Part shown: positions 20,157-30,877 of the stretch, piece by piece
How the letters are laid out: each line of letters begins with the position of its first letter
Numbering within the stretch: the stretch's first letter is position 1
Source: Nemertoderma westbladi
Taxonomy: Eukaryota > Xenacoelomorpha > Nemertodermatida > Nemertodermatidae
Assembly (NCBI GenBank): GCA_032718475.1
Contig: JAUCBJ010006877.1
Span: 1 to 38,803 of the forward strand
Direction of reading: 5' to 3'
Length of the DNA: 38,803 nucleotides
Translations under genes and position numbers: made by a program
Notes under the pieces: generated by a model
What the model was told of the DNA's origin: nothing
The model's database searches: none
What the model saw: the letters and a program-made list of their open reading frames with translations, nothing else

Positions 20157-21233
20157 TCAGTCGAAAAATAACGGCATCTCATTACTAATAAGGTATCGTA
20201 TGGCCATAGGTGCAAATGAGTTCTGAAATAATTTCGTACGAACGTTTGGCATTGTGTATTTGCTGCGAGTTGAGGTGGACGTTGACTTGGAGGCCATGAT
20301 AAAATCATGTAAGGGGTGTCGGGGTGTGGCCACAATCTTGTTAACCATGTTGACAAATTGAGTGGAGAATGCGTCATTAATATATTTTAAGTACACATGT
20401 CTCTTAGAGTGCCTTGCGTACAGTGATATTGGTTTACGCAGCTTCTTTCTTAGACTGGATGGTGTAAGAGGGACCCAAGCCACAGAACAGTACAAATAGT
20501 GTGGTGCAATGTACGTTTGGAATAGAAATATTTTAGTCTTTTTACTCGCAAACCGAATGAAGAAGCTGAACTGGCGGACTATGTAGTTAACGTTTTTTAT
20601 TAAGTTAGAGACATGGATTTTCCATGACATATTATCTGATATCCACACTGCTCCCAGATGTTTCACCACAGCTGGTCGTGGTACGACATTACCCCCAATT
20701 GTAATCCTTTCCTCTGCAATATCTACGATTTTAGAGTCTTTGAAATTTATTGGAATGAAGCACAGTTCCTCAGACTTCTTTGTGTTCAGCTTCAAGTTTT
20801 TCTTTAATGACAAATCTACAATTTTCTTAATACTTAGCTCATATTTATCATTATCTTTTGAACAACTAATAGAGTACAAGCAACGAGAATCGTCAGAATA
20901 CTTGGCAAGGGAACCATCTTCTTCTCTAATTTCATCTGTATCTTTCGTAAACAATGGACCGCTTAGAGGACCACCTTGAGGAAATCCAACTTTTAGAGTT
21001 ATTGTAGGAGATATAATTCTACCAGATTTAACGCATTGAGAGAAGTTACTCATATAAGACTGTAACCAAGTCACCAACCAGCGCATATCTGTAGGCAGTT
21101 CGTCTAACAGTTTGTTCAAGAATCTGTTCTGCAGTACAGTATTAAAAGCAGAGGAGTAATCTATGAATAGGCATTTTACGATTGTGTGCCTTTTGTCTAG
21201 TGCTCCCGTAATTTGGTGTAATAAATAAAGCAC
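20157..21233 (-). pseudogene. LINE reverse transcriptase C-terminal part, 358 aa
   Basis: Palm motifs are visible: LFIDYSSAFNT holds the first catalytic Asp, FPQGGPLSGPLF the QG motif, and KYSDDS the DD pair with Ser replacing the usual Ala. The remaining C-terminal stretch ends MPLFFD. This frame is open, but it is the 3' half of an ORF broken near 21300. Confidence 0.85.
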
Positions 21234-21311
21234 TGCATCCGCAGTTGAATAATCCTTTTTGTACGCAAATTGGAAGATGTCATCGCTATCTACTGTTGCA
21301 GTACGGAAAAT

Positions 21312-22340
21312 TTATAGTGCAATCCTGTCGAGGATCCTTGAGCTTAGTGGAGTAACACATACAGGCCTGAAACTCGTTTTATCTGAGATAGATGAGTTGT
21401 GTCTTTTGGGTAAAGCAGATGTTAGCGCAGAGTTCCAATTTTGAGGATATTTTTGGAGTTGAAAGCTGCCATTAAAAAGGGAGGCATATGGTATTGAAAG
21501 TTCCCTAGCGAATGTTTTATAGCAAGTTGATGATATAATGCTACTTCCTTGGGCAGTATTTGATTTCAATTTACGGATTTGATGTTCAACTTCAAGAGGC
21601 TCAATGACTTTCACATTATTCTCATAGCTAACTCCTTTGTACGTTGGTTCATCTTTGTCCACGTCTTCATTAAACCTAGTAAAGAACTCATTTAGACTCT
21701 CAACTTCTTTCGCATCAAATGTATGAATTTTATGTTTGTTATTGAGGCAGTTGCTTGATAGCTTATATAGTTGATCTTTTGACATACTGCTAAAATCTGA
21801 TTGACGTTTGTTAAATATTAATTTATTAATCTTTCTCTGGCACTCATTTCGCTTGGCATTATCTCTATTCACAATAGCAAGCCTTTTTTCTTCCATTAGT
21901 TCCCTAATACCCTTGATCGGCTGCCGCATATTAAACTTCCTGGTTTTAATCTTTGTCAAGGGTAAGTGTCGATCAATTACATACTTTATGTAGCTTTCAG
22001 TTGTTTCTACATTTTCATCTAGACTCTGGGTTTCATCATAGAAAATATTCCAGTCTGTCTCTTGAAACACTTGTCGCACTTCAGCAACTTTGTCCGAACT
22101 AAAAACCTGAATTCTTTTGTAACATGATTTTGGTTTATAGATGTTCCTACAGTCAATTTTAGGCTTAAGTAGAATAGTCTTATGGCCATGGTCTGAGTTA
22201 CCAATAGGAGCAATTATTAAACATTTGTAAGGGGATGCTGCAGTGACGTAAGCGACATCCAACTGAGATTCTGAGTGAGTGAAAGTGAAAGTGGGTTCAT
22301 CAATCATATTCACTAAATTAAGGGAGTCTAAGTAGTTCAA
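21312..22340 (-). pseudogene. LINE endonuclease end and reverse transcriptase start, 342 aa
   Basis: Residues near 5-50 resemble the end of an APE endonuclease with S-D-H. A charged linker follows, and residues near 325-340 are the start of the reverse transcriptase fingers. It ends in a frameshift-created stop. The 5' end of the element is missing, so the apparent start codon is not an original start. Confidence 0.8.
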
Positions 22341-22474
22341 TATAAACTATAAACTACCCAATATTTTTAAAACGGTTTTCACTACTAGGAAGACAATAGA
22401 TTTTTAGGAAAAGTCATACAATTTCAGATTCCCAACTGCGTTTTTTTTCAGAATTATAATAAAAACACCACGGG

Positions 22475-23640
22475 GGGGTGATATTGAACCCCCCCCCCCC
22501 CCCCCCCCCGTCTATTAATCATCCCAGGCATGGAAATCGATCAATCTGCTTACTGGGCGGAAAAGCCAACCAACCACCAAGGTTAAGGCAGAATCACCAG
22601 CCGATCGCCTCAATGGTTGGAAAGCCCACTTTGAAAAACTCCTCAATAATGACAGGGTATTGCCTGATAACTTTATAGAAGTAAAAGTGTCTGAGTCTGT
22701 ACTCCCAGATTTTCCCATTGGCGATATCTCCTTTGCAGAAGTGAAGGCTGCTGCAAAGAGCATTAAGACCAATCGTGCCAGTGGAGTATATGGTGTTCCC
22801 CCTGAGGTCTTTAAAATACCTGAGTGTTTAAAGCTCATCTATCCCATCATAGTAGACATGTACCGAACAACAAGAGTCCCACAAGAAATGAAAACAAATA
22901 AGTTGGTGCCAGTTCCCAAGAAGGGCAACCTAACACTCTATGGTTCTTTTCGGGGAATCTCATTGACCTCGATTGCTGCAAAGCTATACAATAGGATTCT
23001 ATTAAATCGCATCAGGGATCCCATTGAGAGACTGCTCCGTGGAAATCAGAATGGGTTCCGTAAAGGTCGTGGGACCATGGAGCCCATTTTGGCACTTAGA
23101 AGGATAATTGAAGAGTTATCAAAAAAGAAAGACAGGCATCTGGCTGTTATCTTTGTTGACTTCTTCAAGGCCTTTGATCAACAAAAGGACACCAAATCTC
23201 TGGATGGCACATTCACAAGAATGCTACGCCGGGTTCATTGTGTCAAGTACAATGCACACATCTCCAACCAGACACTATATAACATTGGAGGTGTCTCATT
23301 GGTTCCCCCAAGCTTGACACTAGAACAAAATCGCCTCCGCTTTGCAGGACATTGCTTTGGCCGTGAGGACCAGCCAGTGCATAATCGTGTACTTTGGCAG
23401 CCTCATGGAGTGAATAAGCATGGTGGACAGCCCATGACTTTCTTGAGTCGCATCTTAAAGGACACTGGCCTTAAAGATGCGGATGATCTAGCAAATGTCA
23501 TGGGTGATAGGGAGTTGTGGCGGTGCAATTTTGTTGACAAGCCGGCACAGCATTCTTAAAAATGCAGCTGCAATGCAGCATGCCGATCCTAGTAGTATTG
23601 ACCACCCCCCCCCCCCCCGGGTTTAATACTGGTTAATGCC
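22475..23640 (+). mobile_element. RTE-like LINE fragment flanked by C tracts
   Basis: The coding part runs from about 22524 to 23559. The left flank is TGATATTGAA followed by C21 (22489-22509). The right flank is TATTGACCA followed by C14 and GGGTTTAATAC. The shared TATTGA-C(n) on both sides looks like a long target-site duplication containing a C tract. A short TAGTAG near 23590 may be the tail. Confidence 0.7.
22524..23559 (+). pseudogene. RTE-like reverse transcriptase with in-frame loss of the catalytic core
   Basis: The frame reads through a pre-RT linker (GWKAHFEKLLNN), RT fingers (FRGISLTSIAAKLYNRILL, NGFRKGRGT) and the first catalytic Asp (IFVDFFKAFD), then jumps directly to a C-terminal region (TRMLRRVHCVKYN, LRFAGHCFGR, MGDRELWR). 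The palm segment with the YADD box is absent although the frame stays open to a stop at 23559. The C-terminal pattern is the same type as in the intron 6 RTE-like copy. No ATG starts the frame at its visible beginning; it is a 5'-truncated, dead copy. Confidence 0.82.
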
Positions 23641-23730
23641 GCACAGCTTGTTCCTTCGAAGTTATAACAAATTTTGATATTGAGATTGTGATATTGACCC
23701 CACCCCCCGGGTTTAATACGGTTAAATGGT
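23594..23730. repeat. Two copies of the C-tract repeat TTGACC-C(n)-GGGTTTAATAC
   Basis: TATTGACCA-C14-GGGTTTAATACTGGTTA (23597-23636) is followed about 95 bp later by TATTGACCCCACCCCCCGGG with TTTAATACGGTTAA (about 23692-23726). Both share the spacer context TTATAACAA or TTATAATAACAA. Confidence 0.7.
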
Positions 23731-26187
23731 GTTTCTAAATCTGAAAACCGCTACTTAATACCTCTTTTATTTTTCAAGTTATAATAACAATTTCCATTTA
23801 TGATTCCTATTGAAATTACTATCACTATGTATAATGAAAGGCCGATTATCTCCAAATATTTTTTTATGAAATTCTCATCTTCAAAACCCTACTACTTCTA
23901 CAATTTTTGAGCAATTAGTCTGAAAATATATGTAGGTGTCTAAATAGGCAGCCACCCTGCATAAAAGTATCAGACAACTTTACGAAATTTTTTGTTAATA
24001 AAATTTAATGCTATTTATATAACAAACCTAAAAATATGCATATAAATTTACAGCGCCACCTAGCGGTGCAGAATTATTTTCACAAAATTTGCCTGATAGT
24101 AATGTTTCCCCATCTTTGCTCTATCATATAATTAGATTCAAAACTGTAAAACAATTCGATCAGATTTGGGACTAATTCTATTGTATTGTAGCGCTATACA
24201 AATGTCATCAAACCTGAAAGAGGGAAACAAACTGATAGTTTTAGATCCCTATAAGGCGGACAGCTAGCCTAACTATACTGCAGCATGTATCCATACCGGT
24301 TCAGGTAGTGAGATTCTACAGTACAGCAGTACTATGGTACATCTCAGTCAGCAAGTATTTTTATATACTCCACCGAGTATACACATACATGGTGACATGG
24401 ACTTACGCGAACGCATTTCGTGTAGGCCTATGAACTGCTTATATTTGCTCTATTATAATTGCTGCATTATAGTTAAGAAAAAAAGAAACTGCTCTGCCGC
24501 AACACACTGATGGCTACTGGTACCAGTAATGACATCAACATGGTCGCTATCAAGCTGCTCCTGTTCTGGGCATATAACCCATGTGTGATTCACACAGGCA
24601 AAGGTGTAGTTTCACCTCTCGGGGATTGTCAATGACTTGACAAAATACTTCCACATCGTTGCGTCCCTCGACCAGCCAACCGCCACCCACCTCCACCCTC
24701 CCTGCCCGCCCACCACCACCAGGCGGTACGAGGGACTCATTGTTTGTCGCAGTGGCATCAACAAAGTGGCAAGCGGCTGCCACAAGTGGTAGGCAGCACT
24801 CCGCTGGTCATACAGTAGCAATAGAGTCTTAGGTTGAGTTAATAGATTGGCTTGTTATTGGTTGTGGCAAGATCCAGCCAGATTTATTAATATATTGACT
24901 GTGTTGTAGTGAGTGTTAAGTTTACAATAATATTTAAGGAATGGATGAATGAACTGATGAATGACGGTTATTGAAAATAATATATAATTGGTTGTATCAA
25001 ACACATATCTCATTGTATTATACTACAGGCCTACTATTTTAAAACATGTACAAACATGTAATATATTACGTATTACGTATAAATGGGGTAAAAAGTTGGG
25101 GCATAGCGAAATGAAATAAAAAAAACAAATTAGAATAAAATAAATTCGGAGTTTTTTATTTAAAACAAAAAAATTAAATTAAAAAAAATATAAAAACTAT
25201 TTAATAAACTAATTACTTATTTTTGTTTTACTAGATGAACCAGTTGTAAAACCATTTACCCCGCTGGGGGTATAGATTATTTTTACTGTATTATATGTAA
25301 TATTGTTTATTTGGTCTACCATGATCCGTTTTTATTTTTATTTCTGTTTTATTTTGAAGTGTTTACGTATCAAGGTCCATTTTTTTACATTTTAAACTTG
25401 AATTATGTATAGCCTATTTGCAGTACAATTCCTATTGTTTATGTGTGGCCTATTTACAGTACAATTTTAATAGAGTGTAATAATATTAATAATAATTTTA
25501 AAATAATCCCGGCATTTAATTCGACAGAATTAGATCTCATTTTTAATAATCTTCCCAGTTTAGTTCTACGAAACATTTTGGACAGTGCCATTCTTCTAAC
25601 AGGGTTAGTGTATATGCGTCTCTAGTTAAATCTCTGAAAAACTCTGAAGTTAAATATAGATGAAGGTTGATGGGAGGGCGGAGCCATTAGTGGAACAAGT
25701 GAGCTACGATTGGATGATTAATTACTGTTTTCCTATTGGTTCTGGCAGATCTGTTAAGGCTGTCACTAATGTTTTCAGTGCACAGTACCAGTGCCGCACC
25801 GGTATGTCATTACTTCGAAGTCTCTTGCTATGATTCTCTATAAGCAAACATAATTTCAAATCTGGAAGTGAGGCGTTCCCGAGAATTTTAACTTTACTTC
25901 TTAACCTTTGAGCCCTTAAAGCACTTCTCTCTCGTAGCAGACGTCAGACTGCATGATTATTTACAAAACGTTATAAAAAATTTTACTAAACTTTCCCTCT
26001 ACTCCTTACCTACTAAGTTTGCTTCAATTCCGAACCAGCGATGCGGAGAAATTCGCGTTCAAAAATTTAGCAGACAGACATACGGACGGACGGACGGGCA
26101 GACAGACGGACATGCCACATTTATACCAAAGCTCGCCGACTACATGTCTCGCCCCCCATACAATACATTAATATTATGCATTAATAT
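23731..26187. other. Intergenic, AT-rich, no gene recognised
   Basis: No coding frame with recognisable motifs. A GC-richer pocket at 24590-24800 yields short frames on the minus strand that I cannot support as genes. Near 25670-25760 there are a GC-box-like GGGCGGAGCC and inverted CCAAT sequences, which may be promoter remnants, but no gene follows on either strand. A GACG-rich tetranucleotide patch lies at 26075-26110. Confidence 0.5.
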
Positions 26188-26825
26188 CTGCATTAATATT
26201 ATGCTCATTAGAACCGCAATGGCCGATTTAGTGGGGGTAGACAACTTCAAAACAAACGCAGAGCGAATAGTTCTTGAGATATCGCAGAAAATGTGAAGTC
26301 CGGCACAAGTCTACACTACCGCCTTGATGCAATATGGAAAAATCCTCAAAAAATTTTATTTTGAATTATCTCAAGGAACCAAGAATAGACACATCACAGA
26401 AGTGATCGATGTAGTGGGTATAGATAGACACCTTTAAAATAAGAGTAGAGTCATTAGTTCTTGAGTTATTTTACAAAATGTCAAGACTATATCCACCAAT
26501 TAATACTTGATATTGAGTTGACCCATTCAACACATTTTGTACAAAAACTATAGTGAATTAATGACTACTCTTTCATTATGAAGGTGTCTGTATACACTAA
26601 ATCAATTTGTTGCAGTGATGTGTCTATTCTTGATTCTTTGAGATAATTCAAAATAAAATTTTTTGAGGATTTTGCCATATTGCATCAAAGCGGTAGTGTA
26701 GACTTGTGCCGGACTTCACAATTTCTGCAATATCTCAAGAACTATTCGCCCTATGTTTGTTTTGAAGTTGGTCTACCCCCACTAAATCGGCCATTGCGGT
26801 TCTAATGAGCATAATATTAATGCAG
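26188..26825. mobile_element. 638-bp fold-back palindrome
   Basis: Two arms of about 300 bp are inverted copies at high identity. The outer ends are CTGCATTAATATTATGCTCA and its inverse. Internal landmarks such as GGCCGATTTAGTGGGGGTAG, GAAGTCCGGCACAAGTC and CTCAAAAAATTTTATTTTGA occur in both arms. A spacer of roughly 50 bp around 26480-26530 separates them. There is no coding sequence. It resembles a fold-back or MITE-type element; a transcript through it would form a long dsRNA hairpin. Confidence 0.9.
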
Positions 26826-27434
26826 TAGGAGAACTCAAAGTTGGCCATCGCGAAAATTTAGAAATATCATCACTTTGCGCCAAATGGTAGGTTCTGTCCA
26901 TGTGCCTGTGGCACTACTTCCCTTGATCCAAAAATTAAAATTTTTGGTTCTAACTAAGTTTGGACCCAATTGATGACATTTGATGCAAGCAGGAAGTTCT
27001 TTCTTGAGTCATTGATCTTTCATCAATGTGTTATATTGTTATAAATTTCATTATGGTGCATCGTGGCGGCACAAAATTTCAACCCTCTTGGGATCCGTGA
27101 AGATATAGACGAAATTTAATGAAATTTTTTTGCCTTACTTTTTTACCATTTGGCAACTTTTGTGCACCGGTAGAACAATGAAATCGAAAAAAAGTAAAAA
27201 ACGCACCACCCTACAGTACAGTAGGTCATGCAATATTAATCAAGGAATTCATAATTATTATGTAGGCTATACTGTATTAAAACCGAACCACTACAGGCGC
27301 CAACAATAAGCCTTCTGATTTTATATCTAATCCAAGAAATTAAAACCAAAACTAAAGTGGTGGGAATTAAAAAACCACAGGGTAACCATGAATGACAACA
27401 AAACAAAAGTAATTAGTCATGCCCAATCATTTAG
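26826..27434. other. Intergenic, nothing recognised
   Basis: AT-rich DNA with no supported gene or repeat. Confidence 0.6.
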
Positions 27435-28190
27435 TCATAAACATATTACAGTACAAAGTTGAAATTTTTCGCCAATCAGTTCAAGCATATCATTGTTAAA
27501 ATCTATCTTACCATTTCCTCTCTTTATAGCTGCTCGTGATAACAATAATGGAATATCGCAATCTACAATATTAACAAATAAATATAAGCGTTTATTACCA
27601 AGTTGTATTGGTAATATTGCCTTCTTGCTGGACAAATGCCGATTTCCATCACCGAAATGAAACCAAACATTACTCTTTTCCCAGTAAATATCTCTTTGAT
27701 CACTACAACTCAGGGAATCAATGTAACATTCCAACCAAACCTTCCCAGCAACGGTAGTGACACAACCGGTGTCAAGAGCAGCATAATTTAATGTTTCTGA
27801 CAATGACTGATCTTCTGTAACAATATCAACATCCGTATAAAGATTTATATGAACATCTTCCATTTCTGTATATAGCTGTAAATTATCAGCAGCTTGTTTT
27901 TATTGACAATCAGATTCATAATATATCGACAAACAAACTCCACAATGTGTTGGTCGTCCATATTGATCAGATGGATTCAATCGCGATGTAGCGTCGGTCC
28001 CACCCCCCCCCCCCCCCCGGTTGAACTCGAGAGTAATGAGACCGGGTTGATTCATCTGATTGAAATTACCACCTTGTCTTCTAAAACCTCCTCCATAATT
28101 CCGAAATCCTTGGCGTCCAGTTCTTAAATTTCCTCGGTTATGATTAAATCAACGATGTCGAAATCTTCCTCGACTGAAATAACCATAGTA
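27435..28190 (-). pseudogene. Retroelement gag/protease fragment, decayed
   Basis: Reading on the minus strand, an Arg/Gly-rich stretch (about 28050-28190, with RGRFRHR and GGGFRRQGGN) is followed by a zinc-knuckle-like CGVC...SDC near 27925-27960 in which the expected His is Tyr. Next is a 142-residue frame (27435-27863) with the retropepsin active-site triplet in AALDTGC, and a later hydrophobic-Leu stretch (IPLLLSRAAIKRG) typical of the protease flap-to-end region. A C17 run (about 28003-28018) and stops break the gag part, and nothing of reverse transcriptase follows. It is a truncated LTR-retrotransposon or related relic; the family is not resolved. Confidence 0.65.
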
Positions 28191-28222
28191 ACATTCATTA
28201 TCCTCCACATATCCATCATTGT

Positions 28223-28478
28223 GAATAAGACAATATGATAATCATGATAATCATCAATATGATAACGAACTTGTACTTTCCTTTACTTTCCTTTGAGTGA
28301 GTAGTTGGCCTTAATATGATCTCCCACTCCACAGCGAAATATTCATCCGGTCTGGTAGCTCAGTACACTCACCCGGCTGATGATAACCAGAAGTTTGAAA
28401 CCTAGGTACCGGGTTCGAGCCCCAATAGGGCCGGTTGATATTTTTCGCTATGGAGAGCATTATCATATTGTCTTATTC
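28223..28478. mobile_element. Fold-back element with a tRNA-like core
   Basis: The ends are exact 20-bp inverted repeats, GAATAAGACAATATGATAAT (28223-28242) and its inverse (28459-28478). A second inverted match, with mismatches, pairs 28314-28350 with 28431-28467 (CAGCGAAATATTCATCCGG against CCGGTTGATATTTTTCGCT). The arms meet a tRNA-like core. About 70 bp in the left arm has no partner and contains TACTTTCCTTTGAGT, which recurs inverted at 28729-28743 outside the element. It has no protein-coding capacity. Confidence 0.75.
28347..28434 (+). ncRNA. tRNA-like sequence (Pol III A and B boxes)
   Basis: The 88-nt core has an A-box-like TGGTAGCTCAGTAC (28353-28366) and a strong B box GGTTCGAGCC (28412-28421). 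The ends CCGGTCT and GGGCCGG can pair as a 7-bp acceptor-like stem with wobbles. The T stem pairs only about 3 bp and the D arm is poor, so a functional tRNA is unlikely. It looks like a SINE head or tRNA relic. Confidence 0.55.
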
Positions 28479-28479
28479 A

Positions 28480-28990
28480 ATTCTAGTGGGTTTGGTTTTA
28501 ATCTTTATCTCGGTTTCTTTAGTACTAGACGTATACCGCCGTCAATTATTTGGTAACTGAGGTCGTTATGGACATTTTACTAATAGAGACAAATGTTGCA
28601 CATATGGAATTATATGCCTCGTTTTAAAATTAATAAAAAACTTATTAATTATATATTATTTTTAAAATCAATGTAGTTTCCAATAATGGAGCTTGAACAA
28701 CTGAATCATATTTTGGCCTCATACAGTTACTCAAAGGAAAGTACAGCGTTATTCCCGTGCTCTGCTCATTATCCCTCTGGTAACTCTGTTGTCTTAAGAC
28801 ATGGTTTTTTAAGGGGATTAGGCTACCTACAAATAGCTATTTATTTCAAAATATAATAAAATGATTTATTTTTTCTCCCTTCAGCAAAGCCATTATATCA
28901 GACCATGGCCCCCAAATGTTTCAGCTGTGATTTTCCATAATATAATTTTTCAATATTTACTTTCATGAAAACTGTTAAAGCTGTCTATTG
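28480..28990. other. Intergenic or intronic, no gene recognised
   Basis: AT-rich DNA up to the splice acceptor-like TCTATTGCAG at 28993. The only feature seen is the inverted copy of TACTTTCCTTTGAGT at 28729-28743. Confidence 0.5.
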
Positions 28991-28993
28991 CAG

Positions 28994-29868
28994 GAAGTGA
29001 CGTCCCGAACAATCACTACTCCTACTCCATTGTCGACGTCCCAAGCACCCACTACTCCTCCAAATGTTTTACCAACTACTCCTACTACAACTACTTTTCC
29101 ATATTACGAAAAAAGATGCCGTGACAAATTCAATAGAGAATGCCCTAACCTTAATAAATACCTATATTATACCTATACCTTAATTCTTTTGGACAAAGGG
29201 TGGTGAGATGCAAGGCCGATAATGTTGCAATACAAATGCAATTGAGAACCGACAATGTCAACTTTAAGCGGAGTTGGGCTGTATACATTAATGGATTTGG
29301 TAGAATTGGTGGAAGTTATTGGCTGGGCTTAAAAAACATACAAAGTCTAACAAATGCTCATAGAGTAATATGGCGCTTAGGTATTAGAATTGATTATAAT
29401 GGATTTTACTATTGCAGCTCATATGAAAGTTTCAAAGTTATTGGATCCGATTCCAAACTTTCTATCTCTGGCTACAGTAAACCCGATTACTACCATGGTG
29501 TAGAAGATGTAGACATTTTAGACAAGTCCCGTCTTTGCATACGAAACTTATGATTCCTTAACGCCTTTGAATGGAATGGGTTTCAGCACAAAAGATCGTG
29601 ATCGTGTTGAATGGACGTCTGGAAGTATGGCGGTGGTGGAAGTTGGTGGTATAAGTACTATTCGGTTAGTAATGTTAATGGCCAGAAATACAGTACGAAA
29701 TTCAAGACATATCTATCAATAGGAATCTTTTGGTCTCAGGGTAACTTATACAGGGCGCAAGGATCGGAAATGTGGCTTGGTTTCAATGGTCGCACAACCG
29801 ATTGGCACAAACGATTCAAATATCCACACATTCCTCATTTTCAAACTGTTATAAGTGACGGTTTATAG
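28994..29868 (+). pseudogene. Fibrinogen-related domain protein, exon with frameshifts
   Basis: After an acceptor-like TCTATTGCAG, a frame reads a Thr/Pro-rich linker (28994-29100) and a Cys-containing start KRCRDKFNREC. A second frame (29175-29530) reads VRCKADN, VNFKRSWAVYINGFG and GSYWLGLKNIQSLT, which match the fibrinogen C-terminal fold (usual D-x-NF-x-R-x-W and GFG-x-x-x-G-x-x-WLGL). A third frame (29534-29600) reads LTPLNGMGFSTKDRDR, the typical calcium-loop region. The second frame then resumes (29600-29868) with GGGGSWWYKYYSVSNVNG and SEMWLGF. Thus at least three frame changes occur, the last two compensating. The family usually binds glycans or acetyl groups in immunity. Either a pseudogene or a gene with assembly indels; upstream exons were not found. 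Confidence 0.75.
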
Positions 29869-30877
29869 GTTGCGGTTATTATTATATATTATTTTCTATT
29901 CTACATAAACCTGAAAACGCTACGAATACATCTACACATGCCTACACTTACACCTACTTAGGTAGGCAGGTTAGTAAAGAAGCAGGTTACAGAGGTAGGC
30001 GCATTGAAAGGAATCAAAACAATAAACGATAGGTAGGAAACATTTTCTATTGAAAATCAACATTTTGAGGATTCAAATTCAGATATATTGGTTTACCGGC
30101 AGGCTGTTACATGTATCTGTAAGAGTGTGTAAGCGTGTCTAGGTATCTGTAGGTCTTACAGGACTATCCTTATATCAACTTCGGAGACCCAGAAACCAAT
30201 ATATCGCCTTATTAGCCGATAGCTGAATAACGGCATTAATTATCACCCCATGGTTGTACAACCTACTGTAATATTCATTATAATATTTAAATGATACATC
30301 AATCTACACTGGCTAGGCCTATAATTACTTATTGCATGGTAAATAATGTAGACTTTATTTTCTTTATACTCTAGATATTTTATTCACCGGGAGTACCGAG
30401 GTTAGTAAAGAATCGAGAGCATAGTGAAAATATGGTCATGTTGTTTATCGTGCATTATACTGACGATATGTATTAAAAGTAAATAAAGAAATAAAATATC
30501 TTTGGGTAAGTTTTGGTACTTTTATACTAATACACAGTTCCTCCGAAATAGGATGCTTAACGACCCTGCCACTGAAATTTTATTGAATTATTCTTATTAT
30601 TATTATTCTAGAAGGTTTCTGCCTAAAAATGTCAGCGAATTTTAGAGGCGAATATACACTTTTCAAGCTGAATATACTATATTTGCAGAAATATATATAG
30701 ACATATACAGACATATAATTATTGTCAGTTCGAGAATAGAATAGATGGATATAATAGCTGATGCAAATTAATTTGTATAACTACTGAGGTTGTAGGCCGA
30801 AGTAATTATCACCAGAGACATGAACACAGACCTCCTAAACTAATCAAAACTAATCGGTACCTACACCGACTATCCTA
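29869..30877. other. Intergenic, no gene recognised
   Basis: AT-rich sequence with a CTA/GTA-rich patch at 29930-29960 and no supported coding frame. Confidence 0.55.

Larger units (their letters stand above)
20050..22345 (-). mobile_element. 5'-truncated LINE (CR1/Jockey-like) with one frameshift
   Basis: The upstream part (21312-22340) carries the end of an APE endonuclease (GNSDHGH) and the start of reverse transcriptase (FRPVCVTPLSSRILDR). The downstream part (20157-21233) carries FAYKK-like continuation, LFIDYSSAFNT, FPQGGPLSGPLF, the catalytic-site variant YSDD and a C-terminal domain. A frameshift near 21300 separates the two. The copy lacks the first part of the endonuclease and is inactive. 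A short (CTTA)n-like stretch near 20057-20072 may be its tail. It is a different lineage from the intact intronic LINE. Confidence 0.85.

Noticed and set aside
24550-24821. Minus-strand frames in a GC-rich pocket
   Set aside because: Two overlapping frames in low-complexity CCACC-rich sequence with no motif; chance frames are expected there.
25670-25760. GC box and CCAAT-like sequences as a promoter
   Set aside because: No gene follows on either strand within reach, and short motifs of this kind arise by chance.
28347-28434. Functional tRNA gene
   Set aside because: The T stem pairs only about 3 bp, the D arm is poor and no clean anticodon arm is visible.
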